A DNA stretch of 64,000 nt from Escherichia albertii NBRC 107761 = DSM 17582 (GCF_000759775.1 NZ_BBMY01000006.1:1-64000), one strand, 5' to 3'. Shown: positions 30,028-40,525, numbered from the stretch's first letter. A program made the numbers and translations. The notes: a model not told the origin generated them from the letters alone.

Positions 30028-31803
30028 ATGAAAAAAATCAGCTTACCGAAAATTGGTATCCGCCCGGTTATTGATGGTCGTCGCATGGGCGTTCGTGAGT
30101 CGCTTGAAGAACAAACAATGAATATGGCGAAAGCCACAGCCGCACTGCTGACCGAGAAACTGCGCCATGCCTGCGGAGCTGTCGTCGAGTGTGTCATTTC
30201 CGATACCTGTATCGCGGGTATGGCTGAAGCCGCCGCCTGCGAAGAAAAATTCAGCAGCCAGAATGTAGGTCTTACCATTACGGTAACGCCTTGCTGGTGC
30301 TATGGCAGTGAAACCATCGACATGGACCCAACCCGCCCGAAAGCCATTTGGGGCTTTAACGGCACTGAACGCCCCGGCGCTGTTTACCTCGCCGCAGCTC
30401 TGGCAGCTCACAGTCAGAAAGGCATCCCGGCATTCTCCATTTACGGTCATGACGTTCAGGATGCCGATGACACATCGATCCCTGCCGACGTTGAAGAAAA
30501 ACTGCTGCGCTTTGCCCGCGCCGGTTTGGCAGTCGCCAGCATGAAAGGTAAAAGCTATCTGTCGCTGGGCGGCGTTTCGATGGGCATCGCCGGTTCCATC
30601 GTTGACCACAACTTCTTTGAATCCTGGCTGGGGATGAAAGTCCAGGCGGTGGATATGACCGAACTGCGTCGCCGTATCGATCAGAAGATTTACGACGAAG
30701 CCGAACTGGAAATGGCTCTGGCCTGGGCTGATAAAAACTTCCGCTATGGCGAAGATGAAAATAACAAACAGTATCAACGCAATGCTGAGCAAAGCCGCGC
30801 AGTTCTGCGTGAAAGTTTGCTGATGGCGATGTGTATCCGCGACATGATGCAAGGCAACAGTAAACTGGCTGATATCGGTCGTGTGGAAGAATCTCTTGGC
30901 TACAACGCCATTGCTGCGGGCTTCCAGGGGCAACGTCACTGGACCGATCAATATCCCAATGGCGACACCGCCGAAGCAATTCTCAATAGTTCATTTGACT
31001 GGAATGGCGTGCGCAAACCGTTTGTTGTGGCGACCGAAAACGACAGTCTTAACGGCGTAGCAATGCTGATGGGCCACCAACTTACCGGCACCGCTCAGGT
31101 ATTTGCCGATGTGCGTACCTACTGGTCACCAGAAGCAATTGAGCGTGTAACAGGGTATAAACTGGACGGGCTGGCTGAACACGGCATTATCCATCTGATC
31201 AACTCCGGCTCTGCCGCTCTGGATGGTTCCTGCAAACAACGCGACAGCGAAGGTAAACCGACCATGAAGCCGCACTGGGAAATCTCTCAGCAAGAGGCTG
31301 ACGCTTGCCTCGCCGCTACCGAATGGTGTCCGGCGATCCACGAATATTTCCGTGGCGGCGGCTACTCTTCCCGCTTCCTTACCGAAGGCGGCGTTCCGTT
31401 CACCATGACCCGTGTCAACATCATCAAAGGACTGGGACCGGTACTGCAAATCGCAGAAGGCTGGAGCGTTGAGTTACCGAAGGATGTGCATGACATCCTC
31501 AACAAACGCACTAACTCAACCTGGCCAACGACCTGGTTTGCACCGCGCCTCACCGGCAAAGGGCCGTTTACGGATGTGTACTCGGTAATGGCAAACTGGG
31601 GCGCTAACCACGGGGTTCTGACCATCGGCCATGTCGGCGCAGACTTTATCACCCTCGCCTCAATGTTGCGTATCCCGGTATGTATGCACAACGTTGAAGA
31701 GACAAAAGTGTATCGTCCTTCGGCCTGGGCGGCGCACGGTATGGATATTGAAGGCCAGGATTACCGCGCTTGCCAGAACTACGGCCCGCTGTACAAGCGT
31801 TAA
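30028..31803 (+). CDS. fucI: L-fucose isomerase FucI
   Basis: FucI converts L-fucose to L-fuculose; it is a manganese-dependent homohexamer in the cytoplasm. The 591-residue length is standard. The N-terminus [20 protein letters not shown] is typical, and metal-ligand regions are present around ATENDSLNG (near residue 335; Glu337 and Asp361 are the known ligands) and [12 protein letters not shown] (His528 region). AAGTGAGGAATCTGTA precedes the ATG. A 108-bp gap with two hairpins separates it from fucK. Confidence 0.98.
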   Translation: MKKISLPKIGIRPVIDGRRMGVRESLEEQTMNMAKATAALLTEKLRHACGAVVECVISDTCIAGMAEAAACEEKFSSQNVGLTITVTPCWCYGSETIDMDPTRPKAIWGFNGTERPGAVYLAAALAAHSQKGIPAFSIYGHDVQDADDTSIPADVEEKLLRFARAGLAVASMKGKSYLSLGGVSMGIAGSIVDHNFFESWLGMKVQAVDMTELRRRIDQKIYDEAELEMALAWADKNFRYGEDENNKQYQRNAEQSRAVLRESLLMAMCIRDMMQGNSKLADIGRVEESLGYNAIAAGFQGQRHWTDQYPNGDTAEAILNSSFDWNGVRKPFVVATENDSLNGVAMLMGHQLTGTAQVFADVRTYWSPEAIERVTGYKLDGLAEHGIIHLINSGSAALDGSCKQRDSEGKPTMKPHWEISQQEADACLAATEWCPAIHEYFRGGGYSSRFLTEGGVPFTMTRVNIIKGLGPVLQIAEGWSVELPKDVHDILNKRTNSTWPTTWFAPRLTGKGPFTDVYSVMANWGANHGVLTIGHVGADFITLASMLRIPVCMHNVEETKVYRPSAWAAHGMDIEGQDYRACQNYGPLYKR

Positions 31804-31822
31804 TACATTACTCCCTGATGTG

Positions 31823-31896
31823 ATGCCCGGTCGCTCCGGCTACCGGGCCTGAACAAGCAAGAGTGGTTAGCCGGATAAGCCATATTATCCGGCTAT
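31823..31896 (+). promoter_or_regulatory. Two hairpins in the fucI-fucK gap
   Basis: GCCCGGT..ACCGGGC (about 31823-31846) and AGCCGGATAA..TTATCCGGCT (about 31869-31894) are strong stems without a T run. They probably stabilise the upstream fucPI mRNA; differential expression within the operon is likely but inferred. Confidence 0.55.
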
Positions 31897-31911
31897 ATTG
31901 CAGGAGCGATT

Positions 31912-33330
31912 ATGAAACAAGAAGTTATCCTGGTACTCGACTGTGGAGCGACCAATGTCAGGGCCATCGCGGTTAATCGGCAGGGAAAAATTGTTGCCCG
32001 CGCCTCAACGCCTAATGCCAGCGATATCGCGATGGAAAACAGTACCTGGCACCAGTGGTCTTTAGACGCCATTTTGCAACGCTTTGCTGATTGTTGTCGG
32101 CAAATCAACGGTGAACTGGCTGAGTGCCACATCCGCGGTATTGCCGTAACGACCTTTGGCGTGGATGGTGCTCTGGTAGATAAGCAAGGAAATCTGCTCT
32201 ATCCGATCATTAGCTGGAAATGTCCGCGAACGGCGGCGGTAATGGAAAATATTGGACGATTGATCTCTGCACAGAAATTGCAGGCTATTTCTGGGATCGG
32301 AGCCTTTAGTTTCAATACGTTATATAAGTTGGTGTGGTTGAAAGAAAATCATCCACAACTGTTGGAACACGCGCACGCCTGGCTCTTTATTTCGTCACTG
32401 ATTAACCACCGTTTAACTGGCGAATTGACTACGGATGTCACCATGGCCGGAACCAGCCAGATGCTGGATATTCAGCAACGCGATTTCAGCCCGCAAATCT
32501 TACAAGCCACCGGTATCCCTCGCCGTCTCTTCCCTCGTCTGGTGGAGGCTGGTGAACAGATTGGCACGCTACAGAACAGCGCCGCAGCAATGCTTGGCTT
32601 ACCCGTTGGTATTCCGGTGATTTCCGCGGGTCACGATACCCAGTTCGCCCTTTTTGGCGCTGGCGCCGAACAAAATGAACCCGTGCTCTCTTCTGGTACA
32701 TGGGAAATTTTAATGGTCCGCAGCGCGCAGGTTGATACTTCGCTGCTAAGTCAGTACGCCGGATCCACCTGCGAACTGGATAGCCAGGCAGGGTTATATA
32801 ACCCAGGTATGCAATGGCTGGCATCCGGCGTGCTGGAATGGGTGAGAAAACTGTTCTGGACGGTTGAAACTCCGTGGCAAATGCTGATTGAAGAAGCACG
32901 TCGGATCCCACCTGGCGCGGACGGAGTAAAAATGCAGTGTGATTTGTTGTCATGTCAAAACGCAGGCTGGCAAGGCGTGACGCTCAATACCACGCGGGGG
33001 CATTTCTATCGCGCGGCGCTGGAAGGGTTAACCACGCAGTTACAACGCAATCTACAGATGCTGGAAAAAATCGGCCATTTTAAAGCCTCTGAATTACTGT
33101 TAGTCGGTGGCGGAAGTCGCAACACATTGTGGAATCAGATTAAAGCCAATGTGCTTGATATTCCTGTAAAAGTTCTCGACGACGCCGAAACGACCGTCGC
33201 AGGAGCGGCGCTATTTGGCTGGTATGGCGTAGGGGAATTTAACAGCCCGGAAGAAGCCCGCGCGCAGATTCATTATCAGTACCGTTATTTCTACCCGCAA
33301 ACTGAACCCGAATTTATAGAGGAGGCGTGA
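31912..33330 (+). CDS. fucK: L-fuculokinase FucK
   Basis: FucK phosphorylates L-fuculose to L-fuculose-1-phosphate with ATP. The 472-residue protein is a FGGY kinase: the N-terminal phosphate motif is [16 protein letters not shown] (about residues 6-21), the sugar domain has [15 protein letters not shown] (about 72-86), and the ATP-binding half has [20 protein letters not shown] and [17 protein letters not shown] near 395. A GCAGGAGCGATT site precedes the ATG. fucU begins one base after the stop. Confidence 0.97.
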   Translation: MKQEVILVLDCGATNVRAIAVNRQGKIVARASTPNASDIAMENSTWHQWSLDAILQRFADCCRQINGELAECHIRGIAVTTFGVDGALVDKQGNLLYPIISWKCPRTAAVMENIGRLISAQKLQAISGIGAFSFNTLYKLVWLKENHPQLLEHAHAWLFISSLINHRLTGELTTDVTMAGTSQMLDIQQRDFSPQILQATGIPRRLFPRLVEAGEQIGTLQNSAAAMLGLPVGIPVISAGHDTQFALFGAGAEQNEPVLSSGTWEILMVRSAQVDTSLLSQYAGSTCELDSQAGLYNPGMQWLASGVLEWVRKLFWTVETPWQMLIEEARRIPPGADGVKMQCDLLSCQNAGWQGVTLNTTRGHFYRAALEGLTTQLQRNLQMLEKIGHFKASELLLVGGGSRNTLWNQIKANVLDIPVKVLDDAETTVAGAALFGWYGVGEFNSPEEARAQIHYQYRYFYPQTEPEFIEEA

Positions 33331-33331
33331 A

Positions 33332-33754
33332 ATGCTGAAAACAATTTCGCCGTTAATTTCTCCCGAACTGTTGAAAGTACTGGCAGAAATGGGGCATGGA
33401 GATGAAATTATTTTTTCTGATGCTCACTTTCCTGCCCATGCAATGGGACCGCAGGTGATCCGCGCTGATGGTCTGTTGGTCAGCGACTTACTCCAGGCGA
33501 TTATCCCGTTATTTGAACTGGATAGCTATGCGCCGCCGCTGGTGATGATGGCGGCGGTAGAAGGTGACACACTCGATCCTGAAGTCGAACAACGCTATCG
33601 CAATGCACTTTCATTCCAGGCCCCCTGCCCTGAAATTACCCGCATTGACCGTTTTGCGTTTTATGAGCGGGCGCAAAAAGCCTTTGCGATCGTAATCACA
33701 GGAGAACGTGCGAAGTACGGGAATATTCTTTTAAAAAAAGGGGTAACGCCGTAA
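33332..33754 (+). CDS. fucU: L-fucose mutarotase FucU
   Basis: FucU interconverts the alpha and beta anomers of L-fucose so that the isomerase receives its preferred form. The 140-residue protein belongs to the RbsD/FucU family: the start is [30 protein letters not shown], with the conserved catalytic-region His in [17 protein letters not shown] (about residues 21-38). It begins one base after the fucK stop, so translation is likely coupled (AGAGGAGGC lies inside the end of fucK). Confidence 0.97.
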   Translation: MLKTISPLISPELLKVLAEMGHGDEIIFSDAHFPAHAMGPQVIRADGLLVSDLLQAIIPLFELDSYAPPLVMMAAVEGDTLDPEVEQRYRNALSFQAPCPEITRIDRFAFYERAQKAFAIVITGERAKYGNILLKKGVTP

Positions 33755-33811
33755 TCTCATATCGGTACGCCCGCATGACGCGGGCGGTTATCGAATGATG
33801 GGGTGAAAAAT

Positions 33812-34543
33812 ATGAAAGCGGCACGCCAGCAAGCGATAGTCGACCTGCTGCTGAACCATACCAGTTTGACCACGGAAACGCTCTCTGAGCAGCTAAAGGT
33901 CAGTAAAGAAACCATTCGTCGCGATCTCAATGAATTACAGGCGCGAGGCAAAGTTCTGCGCAATCATGGGCGCGCCAAATATATCCACCGTCAAAATCAA
34001 GACAGTGGCGATCCCTTTCATATCCGACTGAAAAGTCATTATGCGCATAAAGCAGATATCGCCCGCGAGGCACTCGCGTGGATTGAAGAAGGGATGGTGA
34101 TCGCCTTAGACGCCAGTTCAACGTGCTGGTATCTGGCACGCCAGTTGCCTGACATCGACATTCAGGTCTTCACCAATAGCCATCCAATTTGCCATGAACT
34201 CGGTAAGCGCGAACGCATTCAACTGATCAGTTCCGGCGGCACACTTGAGCGCAAATATGGTTGCTACGTCAATCCTTCGCTGATTTCCCAGCTTAAATCA
34301 CTGGAAATCGATCTGTTCATTTTTTCTTGCGAAGGGATCGACAGCAGCGGCGCATTGTGGGACTCCAACGCGATTAATGCCGACTACAAATCCATGTTAT
34401 TAAAACGCGCCGCGCAATCGTTGTTATTGATTGATAAAAGTAAATTTAATCGTTCAGGAGAAGCCCGCATCGGGCATCTGGATGAAGTCACGCACATTAT
34501 TTCTGATGAGCGCCAGGTCGCAACTTCTTTGGTAACAGCCTGA
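33812..34543 (+). CDS. fucR: L-fucose operon activator FucR (DeoR family)
   Basis: FucR activates the fuc operons when L-fuculose-1-phosphate is present. The 243-residue protein has an N-terminal DeoR winged helix (TLSEQLKVSKETIRRDLNEL, about residues 21-40) and a C-terminal sugar-phosphate sensor domain (ALDASSTCWYLARQL, ISSGGTLERKYGCYV, and the C-terminal LLIDKSKF). I choose the ATG at 33812 with GGGGTG six bases upstream; a GTG at 33803 would add three residues. It ends the plus-strand fuc operon, 57 bp after fucU. Confidence 0.96.
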   Translation: MKAARQQAIVDLLLNHTSLTTETLSEQLKVSKETIRRDLNELQARGKVLRNHGRAKYIHRQNQDSGDPFHIRLKSHYAHKADIAREALAWIEEGMVIALDASSTCWYLARQLPDIDIQVFTNSHPICHELGKRERIQLISSGGTLERKYGCYVNPSLISQLKSLEIDLFIFSCEGIDSSGALWDSNAINADYKSMLLKRAAQSLLLIDKSKFNRSGEARIGHLDEVTHIISDERQVATSLVTA

Positions 34544-34556
34544 CGGAAATGGTCGC

Positions 34557-34580
34557 TGGCCGGAGTCAACGCCCCGGCCT
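34557..34580. terminator. Hairpin between fucR and rlmM
   Basis: Arms GGCCGG and CCGGCC surround AGTCAACGCC, between convergent fucR and rlmM. A clear T run is missing on both sides, so it may be a weak bidirectional terminator. Confidence 0.5.
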
Positions 34581-34586
34581 TGCCAG

Positions 34587-35687
34587 TTACCGCTCGTCGC
34601 GACGACCACCTACCGCAGCCCAGATACGGCGGACGTGCACCGTCACTTCTTCGCGATCGTGATATAACTGTCGCGCCTGAATCTGAGCATTTATGTCATG
34701 CTCATCAAGCTGTGCCTGAATATACGCCAGATTATGCGACACTTCTTCGTAGCGTTTTTTCATCGGCAGTTTGAGGTTGAAGATGGTTTCACGGCACCAG
34801 CCATTAACCAACCACTGAGCCATCAGCGCCGCAACTTTTGCTGGTTTTTCCACCATGTCGCACACCATCCACGAGATATTGTTGCGTGTCGGACGGAATT
34901 TGAAACCATCTTCCCGCAACCAGGTCACCTGCCCGGTATCCATCAGACTTTGCGCCATCGGGCCGTTGTCGACGGAATAAACCCACATGTTGCGCTTCAC
35001 CAGTTGGTAGGTCCAGCCGCCCGGGCAAGCGCCCAAATCCACCGCCCACATCCCGTTCGCCAGGCGTTCATCCCACTCATCCGCAGGAATAAACACATGA
35101 AACGCCTCTTCCAGTTTGAGCGTGGAACGGCTTGGCGCATCTGCCGGGAACTTCAGGCGCGGTATGCCCATATAGAATGGCGAGTTATTGTTGCTGTAAG
35201 AATAACCGGTGTAGCAGCAGCCAGGTGCAATAAAGAAGACGTGCACCACCGGACGTTTTGGCGTTTCATAGTTCGCCAGTACGCCAGCATCGCGCAAGGC
35301 AGCACGTAGCGGTACGGTGAATTTACGGCAGAATTTCAGCAACTCTTTACTTTCGTTGGTATCCGCAACTTCAACACGCAGTTCGCCGCCTTTCTCCACC
35401 ACGCCCTGCAACATGCTGACAATGGGGGTAATACGATCTTCTGGCGGCAAGTGCTGGAGCAACTCACCAACCACAAACCACTGACGGGCGAAAATTAATG
35501 AGCTGAACGGCAGATCGCGGATTAACTTATCGCCATCATCTGGCTGATAACATTCATAAATCACATAACCTGCATTCTCTTTTACGCGAGCAAAACCGAA
35601 TATTTCCCGCTGACCGGCTTTATCGGTAATTTCTGCGGCGCACTCTTTTTCAAAGCCCGGACGGCACAACAATACAACCTTATTCAT
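34587..35687 (-). CDS. rlmM: 23S rRNA (cytidine-2498-2'-O)-methyltransferase RlmM
   Basis: RlmM methylates the 2'-O of C2498 of 23S rRNA with SAM. The 366-residue protein (formerly YgdE) has an N-terminal THUMP-like half and a C-terminal Rossmann methyltransferase with the SAM motif [17 protein letters not shown] near residue 217 and a later MVCDMVEKP, giving the K-D-K-E catalytic layout of the family. The C-terminus is basic ([14 protein letters not shown]). Its start overlaps the ygdD stop by 8 bp, indicating co-translation. Confidence 0.97.
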   Translation of the reverse strand: MNKVVLLCRPGFEKECAAEITDKAGQREIFGFARVKENAGYVIYECYQPDDGDKLIRDLPFSSLIFARQWFVVGELLQHLPPEDRITPIVSMLQGVVEKGGELRVEVADTNESKELLKFCRKFTVPLRAALRDAGVLANYETPKRPVVHVFFIAPGCCYTGYSYSNNNSPFYMGIPRLKFPADAPSRSTLKLEEAFHVFIPADEWDERLANGMWAVDLGACPGGWTYQLVKRNMWVYSVDNGPMAQSLMDTGQVTWLREDGFKFRPTRNNISWMVCDMVEKPAKVAALMAQWLVNGWCRETIFNLKLPMKKRYEEVSHNLAYIQAQLDEHDINAQIQARQLYHDREEVTVHVRRIWAAVGGRRDER

Positions 35688-36075
35688 GACTTACGCCCTT
35701 GCGCTTTAAACGGATAGCTCCGACTAACATTAACGCCCAGCCCACGAGGAAGCTTACGCCGCCAACCGGGGTGACAAACGCCCACAAACGCAGATGAGAC
35801 AGCGCCAGGCAATAAAGGCTGCCGCTGAACAGCACCGTGCCTAACGCCAGAAATACGCTACTCCAGTAAAACCAGATACTGATGCGGCGCTGCATCGCCA
35901 CCGCCAGACCTAAAATCGCCAGCGTATGGAACGCCTGGTATTCAAGGCCGGTCTGGATCCAACCCATTTCAACGGCACCCATAGTTTTACTTAATACGTG
36001 CGCGCCAAAAGCGCCCAGAGCGACAAAAATGAAACCACTAATGGCGGCGAAAATCAGCATAAAACGGCTGGTCAT
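35680..36075 (-). CDS. ygdD: DUF423 inner-membrane protein YgdD
   Basis: A 131-residue protein with four hydrophobic segments (about residues 5-23, 45-62, 70-90 and 97-117) of the DUF423 family. The Gly/Ala-rich first helix [19 protein letters not shown] is characteristic. The function is not known. It lies between gcvA (18 bp upstream) and rlmM (8-bp overlap), so gcvA-ygdD-rlmM are probably one transcript. Confidence 0.93.
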   Translation of the reverse strand: MTSRFMLIFAAISGFIFVALGAFGAHVLSKTMGAVEMGWIQTGLEYQAFHTLAILGLAVAMQRRISIWFYWSSVFLALGTVLFSGSLYCLALSHLRLWAFVTPVGGVSFLVGWALMLVGAIRLKRKGVSHE

Positions 36076-36093
36076 GGTCGTACCCTACGTAAA

Positions 36094-37011
36094 TTATTGT
36101 TCATAACGAAAGCGGAATTTTTCTTGTTCAGCAGCAGCTTTCGCCAGAATCCATTGGCGAAAGGCGGCTATTTTACCCAGTTCTGCCTGGCTGTCATGAC
36201 AAACCAGATAAAAAGCATTTTTGCTGACCAGTACATCATTAAACGGGCAGACAAGGCGTCCGGCCTCGATTTCGGACTGCGCCATCACGTTATTCGCCAG
36301 CGCGACTCCCTGCCCGTGTATAGCTGCCTGCAACACCATTGCGCTGTGACTGAAAATCGGCCCCTGTTGGACATTAATATGATTTAGTCCCAGTTGCCGG
36401 GTATATGTCTGCCAGTCACGCCGGGAGGCATCGTGCAACAAAGTATGTTTAGCCAGGTCTTCGGGTGTCTTCAAGGGTTTATCACCGGTTAACAGCAAAG
36501 GCGAACATACAGGCAACAGGTATTCAGCATAAAGTTTTTCTACCCGTAGTCCTGGCCAGTTACCGCGACCATAAAATATAGCCACATCAACATCATCCGC
36601 CAGTTTATCTTCCTGGCGATCGACCGCCTGAATTCGGACATCGATTCCCGGATAAGCTGAATTAAAGCTGGAAAGCCGAGGGACAAGCCAGTGGATGGCG
36701 AAACTGGGTAGTAAACTGACCGTCAATGCCCCCTTAGCGCTACGGGCCTGGAGTTTACGTGTCGCTTCAGTTAATTGCGAAAAAATTTCTTTGATGTCGA
36801 GGAAATAACTCTGCCCTTCTTCGGTTAACAGAAGTGAACGATTACGGCGGCGGAATAGCTTTAGACCCAAAAAATCTTCAAGTGACTTGATTTGATGGCT
36901 TACTGCGGCCTGTGTCACAAAAAGCTCTTCTGCTGCGCGCGTGAAACTTAAATGGCGTGCGGCAGCATCAAAAACTCGTAAGGCATTTAGCGGTGGTAAT
37001 CGTTTTGACAT
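36094..37011 (-). CDS. gcvA: Transcriptional regulator GcvA (LysR family)
   Basis: GcvA activates or represses the glycine cleavage operon with glycine, purines and GcvR as inputs, and activates the sRNA gene gcvB. The 305-residue protein has a LysR winged helix-turn-helix (SFTRAAEELFVTQAAVSHQI, about residues 22-41) and a periplasmic-binding-like effector domain (about 93-300). It starts MSKRLPPLNALRVFDAAARH. It is divergent from gcvB with 128 bp between the gcvA start codon and the gcvB start, the arrangement known in E. coli. Confidence 0.97.
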   Translation of the reverse strand: MSKRLPPLNALRVFDAAARHLSFTRAAEELFVTQAAVSHQIKSLEDFLGLKLFRRRNRSLLLTEEGQSYFLDIKEIFSQLTEATRKLQARSAKGALTVSLLPSFAIHWLVPRLSSFNSAYPGIDVRIQAVDRQEDKLADDVDVAIFYGRGNWPGLRVEKLYAEYLLPVCSPLLLTGDKPLKTPEDLAKHTLLHDASRRDWQTYTRQLGLNHINVQQGPIFSHSAMVLQAAIHGQGVALANNVMAQSEIEAGRLVCPFNDVLVSKNAFYLVCHDSQAELGKIAAFRQWILAKAAAEQEKFRFRYEQ

Positions 37012-37104
37012 GGCTTTTAAACTTTGATGTTAAAGAAATTTAACAATTAGATCACATTGTGTAACCTATTAGTTTTTTTTATCTGAGCCATTATAATTTG
37101 TCCG

Positions 37105-37133
37105 TTGAGCTTCTACCAGCAAATACCTATAGT
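37105..37133 (+). promoter_or_regulatory. Promoter of gcvB
   Basis: TTGAGC (37105-37110) and TATAGT (37128-37133) are spaced by 17 bp and lie seven bases before the gcvB start at 37140. GcvA is known to act just upstream. Confidence 0.85.
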
Positions 37134-37139
37134 GGCGGC

Positions 37140-37345
37140 ACTTCCTGAGCCGGAACGAAAAGTTTTATCGGAATGCGTGTTCTGATTAACTTTTGGCTTA
37201 CGGTTGTGATGTTGTGTTGTTGTGTTTGCAATTGGTCTGCGATTCAGACCATGGTAGCAAAGCTACCTTTTTTCACTTCCTGTACATTTACCCTGTCTGT
37301 CCATAGTGATTAATGTAGCACCGCCTAATTGCGGTGCTTTTTTTT
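37140..37345 (+). ncRNA. gcvB: GcvB small regulatory RNA
   Basis: GcvB is an Hfq-dependent sRNA that represses many amino acid and peptide transporter mRNAs. The 206-nt sequence starts ACTTCCTGAGCCGGAACG and contains the GU-rich seed region (GTTGTGATGTTGTGTTGTTG, about 37202-37221) that pairs with targets. An internal hairpin GGTAGCAAAGCTACC with T run lies at about 37252-37272, and the terminator AGCACCGC..GCGGTGCT with T run ends it. It is divergent from gcvA as in E. coli. The segment between 37180 and 37195 differs slightly from K-12 in my memory (CTGATTAAC). Confidence 0.97.
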
Positions 37346-37346
37346 T
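37315..37346 (+). terminator. GcvB terminator
   Basis: The stem AGCACCGC / GCGGTGCT with loop CTAATT is followed by nine T; it defines the sRNA 3' end. Confidence 0.95.
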
Positions 37347-37362
37347 ACCTTGCGCTCGCCAA

Positions 37363-37590
37363 TTATTGAGCCAGTTCAACCATCTCTTTCACATCAGTGC
37401 GATTAATCTGCTGTTTGTTGCCATTAGCGTCTTTATAGGAAATCATCCCGGTTTCATCATCCGTCATCGGCTTGCTATCGGCGACAATGGTACGCCCATC
37501 GTTGGTGTGCATAACATAGTTTGAACCGGAACAGGCGCTAAGGGCAAAAGTCAGCATACAGGCGAAAAGCGTAGCGGCAGTCTTTTTCAT
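37363..37590 (-). CDS. ygdI: YgdI/YgdR-family small lipoprotein YgdI
   Basis: A 75-residue lipoprotein. The start at 37590 (AAGGAGAAGAAGATG) gives MKKTAATLFACMLTFALSACSGSNYV with the lipobox LSAC and Cys20; the longer open frame back to 37623 would put charges ahead of the signal and is rejected. The mature part is a small beta-rich SH3-like YgdI/YgdR domain (VMHTNDGRTIVADSKP, GMISYKDANGNKQQINRTDV). Function unknown. Its 3' end is 18 bp from the convergent gcvB terminator. Confidence 0.94.
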   Translation of the reverse strand: MKKTAATLFACMLTFALSACSGSNYVMHTNDGRTIVADSKPMTDDETGMISYKDANGNKQQINRTDVKEMVELAQ

Positions 37591-37782
37591 CTTCTTCTCC
37601 TTAAAGCGATTATTAACTCGCAATAAAAATCGATTAACAGGCTAAAATTTACGCCTGACACTATTCAGCATACGTCACTGATGTAGAGCCATCTGGATAT
37701 CCAGATAAATCCGAGGGTTAGGACTCACCTTGTATCAAAGTGAATTTTGCGCCACGATCGGTTTATCAAACCGAGGAGTACC

Positions 37783-38988
37783 ATGAACGTTTTTAATCCC
37801 GCGCAGTTCCGTGCGCAGTTTCCCGCATTACAGGATGCGGGCGTCTATCTCGACAGCGCCGCGACTGCGCTCAAGCCAGAAGCTGTCGTTGAAGCAACCC
37901 GGCAGTTTTACAGTCTGAGCGGCGGAAACGTGCATCGCAGCCAGTTTGCCGAAGCTCAACGCCTGACCGCGCGTTATGAAGCTGCACGGGAAAAAGTGGC
38001 GAAATGGCTCAATGCACCGGATGACAAAACTATCGTCTGGACGCGTGGCACCACTGAATCCATCAATATGGTAGCGCAATGCTATGCCCGTCCGCGTCTG
38101 CAACCGGGCGATGAGATTATTGTCAGTGTGGCAGAGCACCACGCCAACCTCGTTCCATGGCTGATGGTCGCGCAACAAACCGGGGCCAAAGTGGTGAAGT
38201 TACCGCTAAATGCGCAACGGTTACCGGATGTCGATTTATTACCGGAGCTAATGACTCCCCGTAGTCGGATTCTGGCGCTGGGGCAAATGTCGAATGTCAC
38301 CGGAGGTTGCCCGGATCTGGCGCGCGCGATTACTTTTGCTCACGCAGCCGAAATGGTGGTCATGGTTGATGGCGCCCAGGGCGCGGTGCATTTCCCTGCG
38401 GATGTTCAGCAACTGGGTATCGATTTCTACGCTTTCTCGGGTCACAAGCTTTACGGCCCAACGGGTATCGGTGTGCTATATGGCAAACCAGAGCTACTGG
38501 AAGCGATGTCACCCTGGCTGGGCGGCGGCAAAATGATTCATGAAGTCAGCTTTGACGGCTTCTCCACACAATCAGTCCCATGGAAACTGGAAGCCGGAAC
38601 GCCAAATGTCGCTGGTGTCATTGGATTAAGCGCAGCGCTGGAATGGTTGACAGATTACGATATTAGCCAGGCCGAAAGCTGGAGTCGCAGTCTGGCTACG
38701 CTGGCAGAAGAAGCGCTGGCAAAACGCCCGGGCTTTCGTTCTTTCCGCTGTCAGGATTCCAGCTTGTTGGCCTTTGATTTCGCGGATGTTCACCACAGCG
38801 ATATGGTGACCCTGCTGGCAGAGTACGGCATTGCTCTGCGCGCCGGGCAACACTGCGCCCAGCCACTGCTGGCAGAATTAGGCGTAACCGGTACACTGCG
38901 CGCCTCTTTTGCGCCATATAATACAAAGAGTGATGTAGATGCGCTGGTGAATGCCGTTGACCGCGCACTGGAATTATTGGTGGATTAA
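37783..38988 (+). CDS. csdA: Cysteine desulfurase / cysteine sulfinate desulfinase CsdA
   Basis: CsdA is a PLP-dependent class V enzyme that removes sulfur from cysteine, or sulfinate from cysteine sulfinate, and passes sulfur to CsdE. I choose the ATG at 37783 (AACCGAGGAGTACC precedes) giving [16 protein letters not shown] and 401 residues as in E. coli; the frame upstream to 37747 is not family sequence. The PLP Lys is in [17 protein letters not shown] near residue 222, and the active Cys is in [11 protein letters not shown] near 358. Its last base pairs overlap the csdE start (TAATG). Confidence 0.97.
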   Translation: MNVFNPAQFRAQFPALQDAGVYLDSAATALKPEAVVEATRQFYSLSGGNVHRSQFAEAQRLTARYEAAREKVAKWLNAPDDKTIVWTRGTTESINMVAQCYARPRLQPGDEIIVSVAEHHANLVPWLMVAQQTGAKVVKLPLNAQRLPDVDLLPELMTPRSRILALGQMSNVTGGCPDLARAITFAHAAEMVVMVDGAQGAVHFPADVQQLGIDFYAFSGHKLYGPTGIGVLYGKPELLEAMSPWLGGGKMIHEVSFDGFSTQSVPWKLEAGTPNVAGVIGLSAALEWLTDYDISQAESWSRSLATLAEEALAKRPGFRSFRCQDSSLLAFDFADVHHSDMVTLLAEYGIALRAGQHCAQPLLAELGVTGTLRASFAPYNTKSDVDALVNAVDRALELLVD

Positions 38989-39431
38989 TGACTAGCCCGC
39001 AATTCGCCGAACATCCGTTTGGCACAACAGTTACCGCACAGTCGTTACGCGATACTTTCGCGCCGTTGACGCAGTGGGAAGAGAAATATCGTCAACTGAT
39101 TATGTTGGGGAAACAGCTTCCTGCTTTATCAGATGAGTTGAAAGCGCAAGCCAAAGAGATTGCCGGATGCGAGAACCGCGTCTGGCTGGGCTATACCGTT
39201 GCTGAAAACGGTAAAATGCACTTCTTTGGCGATAGCGAAGGACGCATAGTGCGCGGTCTTCTGGCCGTGTTATTGACCGCCGTTGAGGGGAGAACCGCCG
39301 CCGAATTACAGACACAGTCACCGCTAGCATTATTTGATGAACTAGGGTTACGTTCACAACTTAGCGCCTCACGCAGTCAGGGGTTAAATGCGTTAAGCGA
39401 GGCAATTATCGCGGCGACGAAGCAGGCTTGA
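38988..39431 (+). CDS. csdE: Sulfur acceptor protein CsdE
   Basis: CsdE takes persulfide sulfur from CsdA and acts with TcdA (CsdL) in E. coli. The 147-residue protein is a SufE-like fold; the acceptor Cys is in [14 protein letters not shown] near residue 61. It starts one base inside the csdA stop codon (TAATG), so the two are translationally coupled. tcdA, the functional partner, converges from the other side across a REP cluster. Confidence 0.97.
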   Translation: MTSPQFAEHPFGTTVTAQSLRDTFAPLTQWEEKYRQLIMLGKQLPALSDELKAQAKEIAGCENRVWLGYTVAENGKMHFFGDSEGRIVRGLLAVLLTAVEGRTAAELQTQSPLALFDELGLRSQLSASRSQGLNALSEAIIAATKQA

Positions 39432-39490
39432 TACCGGATGCGGCGCTGATTCTGGTCGGATAAGACGCATCAGGCGTCGCATCCGACATA
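39431..39490. repeat. REP elements between csdE and tcdA
   Basis: A partial unit (CCGGATGCGGCGCTGAT) and a full palindromic unit (GTCGGATAAGACGCATC with AGGCGTCGCATCCGACA, about 39455-39488) fill the gap between convergent genes. Confidence 0.88.
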
Positions 39491-39494
39491 ATGT

Positions 39495-40301
39495 TTACAC
39501 CTGACGCGCCGCCTTCGCCATCATCTTCTTCAGCGCATGAGAAACCGCAACAAAGCCAAAAGTGGCGGTTACCATCGTCGCCGCGCCAAACCCTGAAGCA
39601 CAATCCATCCGCTTTGGTCCTTCTGCCGTAGCTTTCATCGCGCAGACTGTACCGTCTGACTGCGGGTATACCAGTGCTTCGGTAGAGAACACGCAGTCCA
39701 CGCCGAGCTTCCCTTTACTGTTTTTTACCACGCCAAAATCGCTTTTCAGGCGCTCGCGCAACTTCGCCGCCAGCGGGTCCTGAATCGTTTTCGCCAGATC
39801 GGTAACCTGAATCTGCGTCGGATCAATCTGCCCACCCGCGCCTCCGGTCGTGACCAGCGGGATTTTATTACGCCGACAATATGCGATCAGTGCTGCCTTG
39901 GGTCGCACACTATCAATGGCATCAATCACGTACGAATAACCGGCACTCATATATTGCGCAACGTTATCCGGCGTCACGAAATCATCCACCACCATTACCC
40001 GACACTCCGGGTTAATCTGGCGAATACGTTCCGCCATCACTTCCGCTTTTGCCAACCCGACGTTATCGCGCAGGGCATGAATTTGCCGATTGGTATTGGT
40101 GACGCAGACATCATCCATATCAATCAGCGTAATAGCGCCAATCCCCGTTCGCGCCAGCGCTTCCGCCGCCCAGGAACCGACGCCGCCAATGCCGACGACG
40201 CAAATATGCGCATCAGCAAACAGTTGCAACGCTTTTTCACCATACAGACGCGCAGTACCGCCAAAACGCTGGCGCCAGGCATCACTTATCACAACAGACA
40301 T
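39495..40301 (-). CDS. tcdA: tRNA threonylcarbamoyladenosine dehydratase TcdA
   Basis: TcdA uses ATP to convert t6A at position 37 of ANN-decoding tRNAs to the cyclic form ct6A. The 268-residue E1/ThiF-like protein has the nucleotide-binding loop GIGGVGSWAAEALARTGIG near residue 38, the acidic IDMDDVCVTNTNRQ, a conserved Asp region YVIDAIDSVRPK, and a C-terminal hydrophobic helix (GFGAATMVTATFGFVAVSHAL). Length is standard. It works with the CsdA-CsdE pair encoded just upstream on the other strand. A TGAGGTGCT ribosome site precedes the ATG. Confidence 0.97.
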   Translation of the reverse strand: MSVVISDAWRQRFGGTARLYGEKALQLFADAHICVVGIGGVGSWAAEALARTGIGAITLIDMDDVCVTNTNRQIHALRDNVGLAKAEVMAERIRQINPECRVMVVDDFVTPDNVAQYMSAGYSYVIDAIDSVRPKAALIAYCRRNKIPLVTTGGAGGQIDPTQIQVTDLAKTIQDPLAAKLRERLKSDFGVVKNSKGKLGVDCVFSTEALVYPQSDGTVCAMKATAEGPKRMDCASGFGAATMVTATFGFVAVSHALKKMMAKAARQV

Positions 40302-40314
40302 AGCACCTCAGAAT

Positions 40315-40342
40315 TAAAAAGGGTGAGGTTATCCCTCACCCT
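40315..40342 (-). terminator. Terminator hairpin in front of tcdA
   Basis: In the leftward sense AGGGTGAGGG / CCTCACCCT forms a strong stem followed by five T, only 14 bases before the tcdA start. It probably ends the mltA transcript; if tcdA transcription starts upstream of it, it would act as an attenuator. Confidence 0.75.
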
Positions 40343-40352
40343 AAACGCATAA

Positions 40353-40451
40353 ATGCCTGATGCGCTACGCTTATCAGGCCTACATATCTCCTGCATACAT
40401 TGAACTTGCATGATTTGTAGGCCGGATAAGGCGTTCACGCCGCATCCGGCA
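40353..40451. repeat. BIME between tcdA and mltA
   Basis: Two REP units in opposite orientation: TGCCTGATGCGCTACGC with TTATCAGGCCTACA, and GTAGGCCGGATAAGGCG with TTCACGCCGCATCCGGCA, separated by about 30 bp. Confidence 0.9.
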
Positions 40452-40525
40452 TGAACAACGCGCACTTAGAGCGAGATTATTTCTCACTCTGTCTTATCCT
40501 TAAAAACGGCGTATAGAATAGCATA

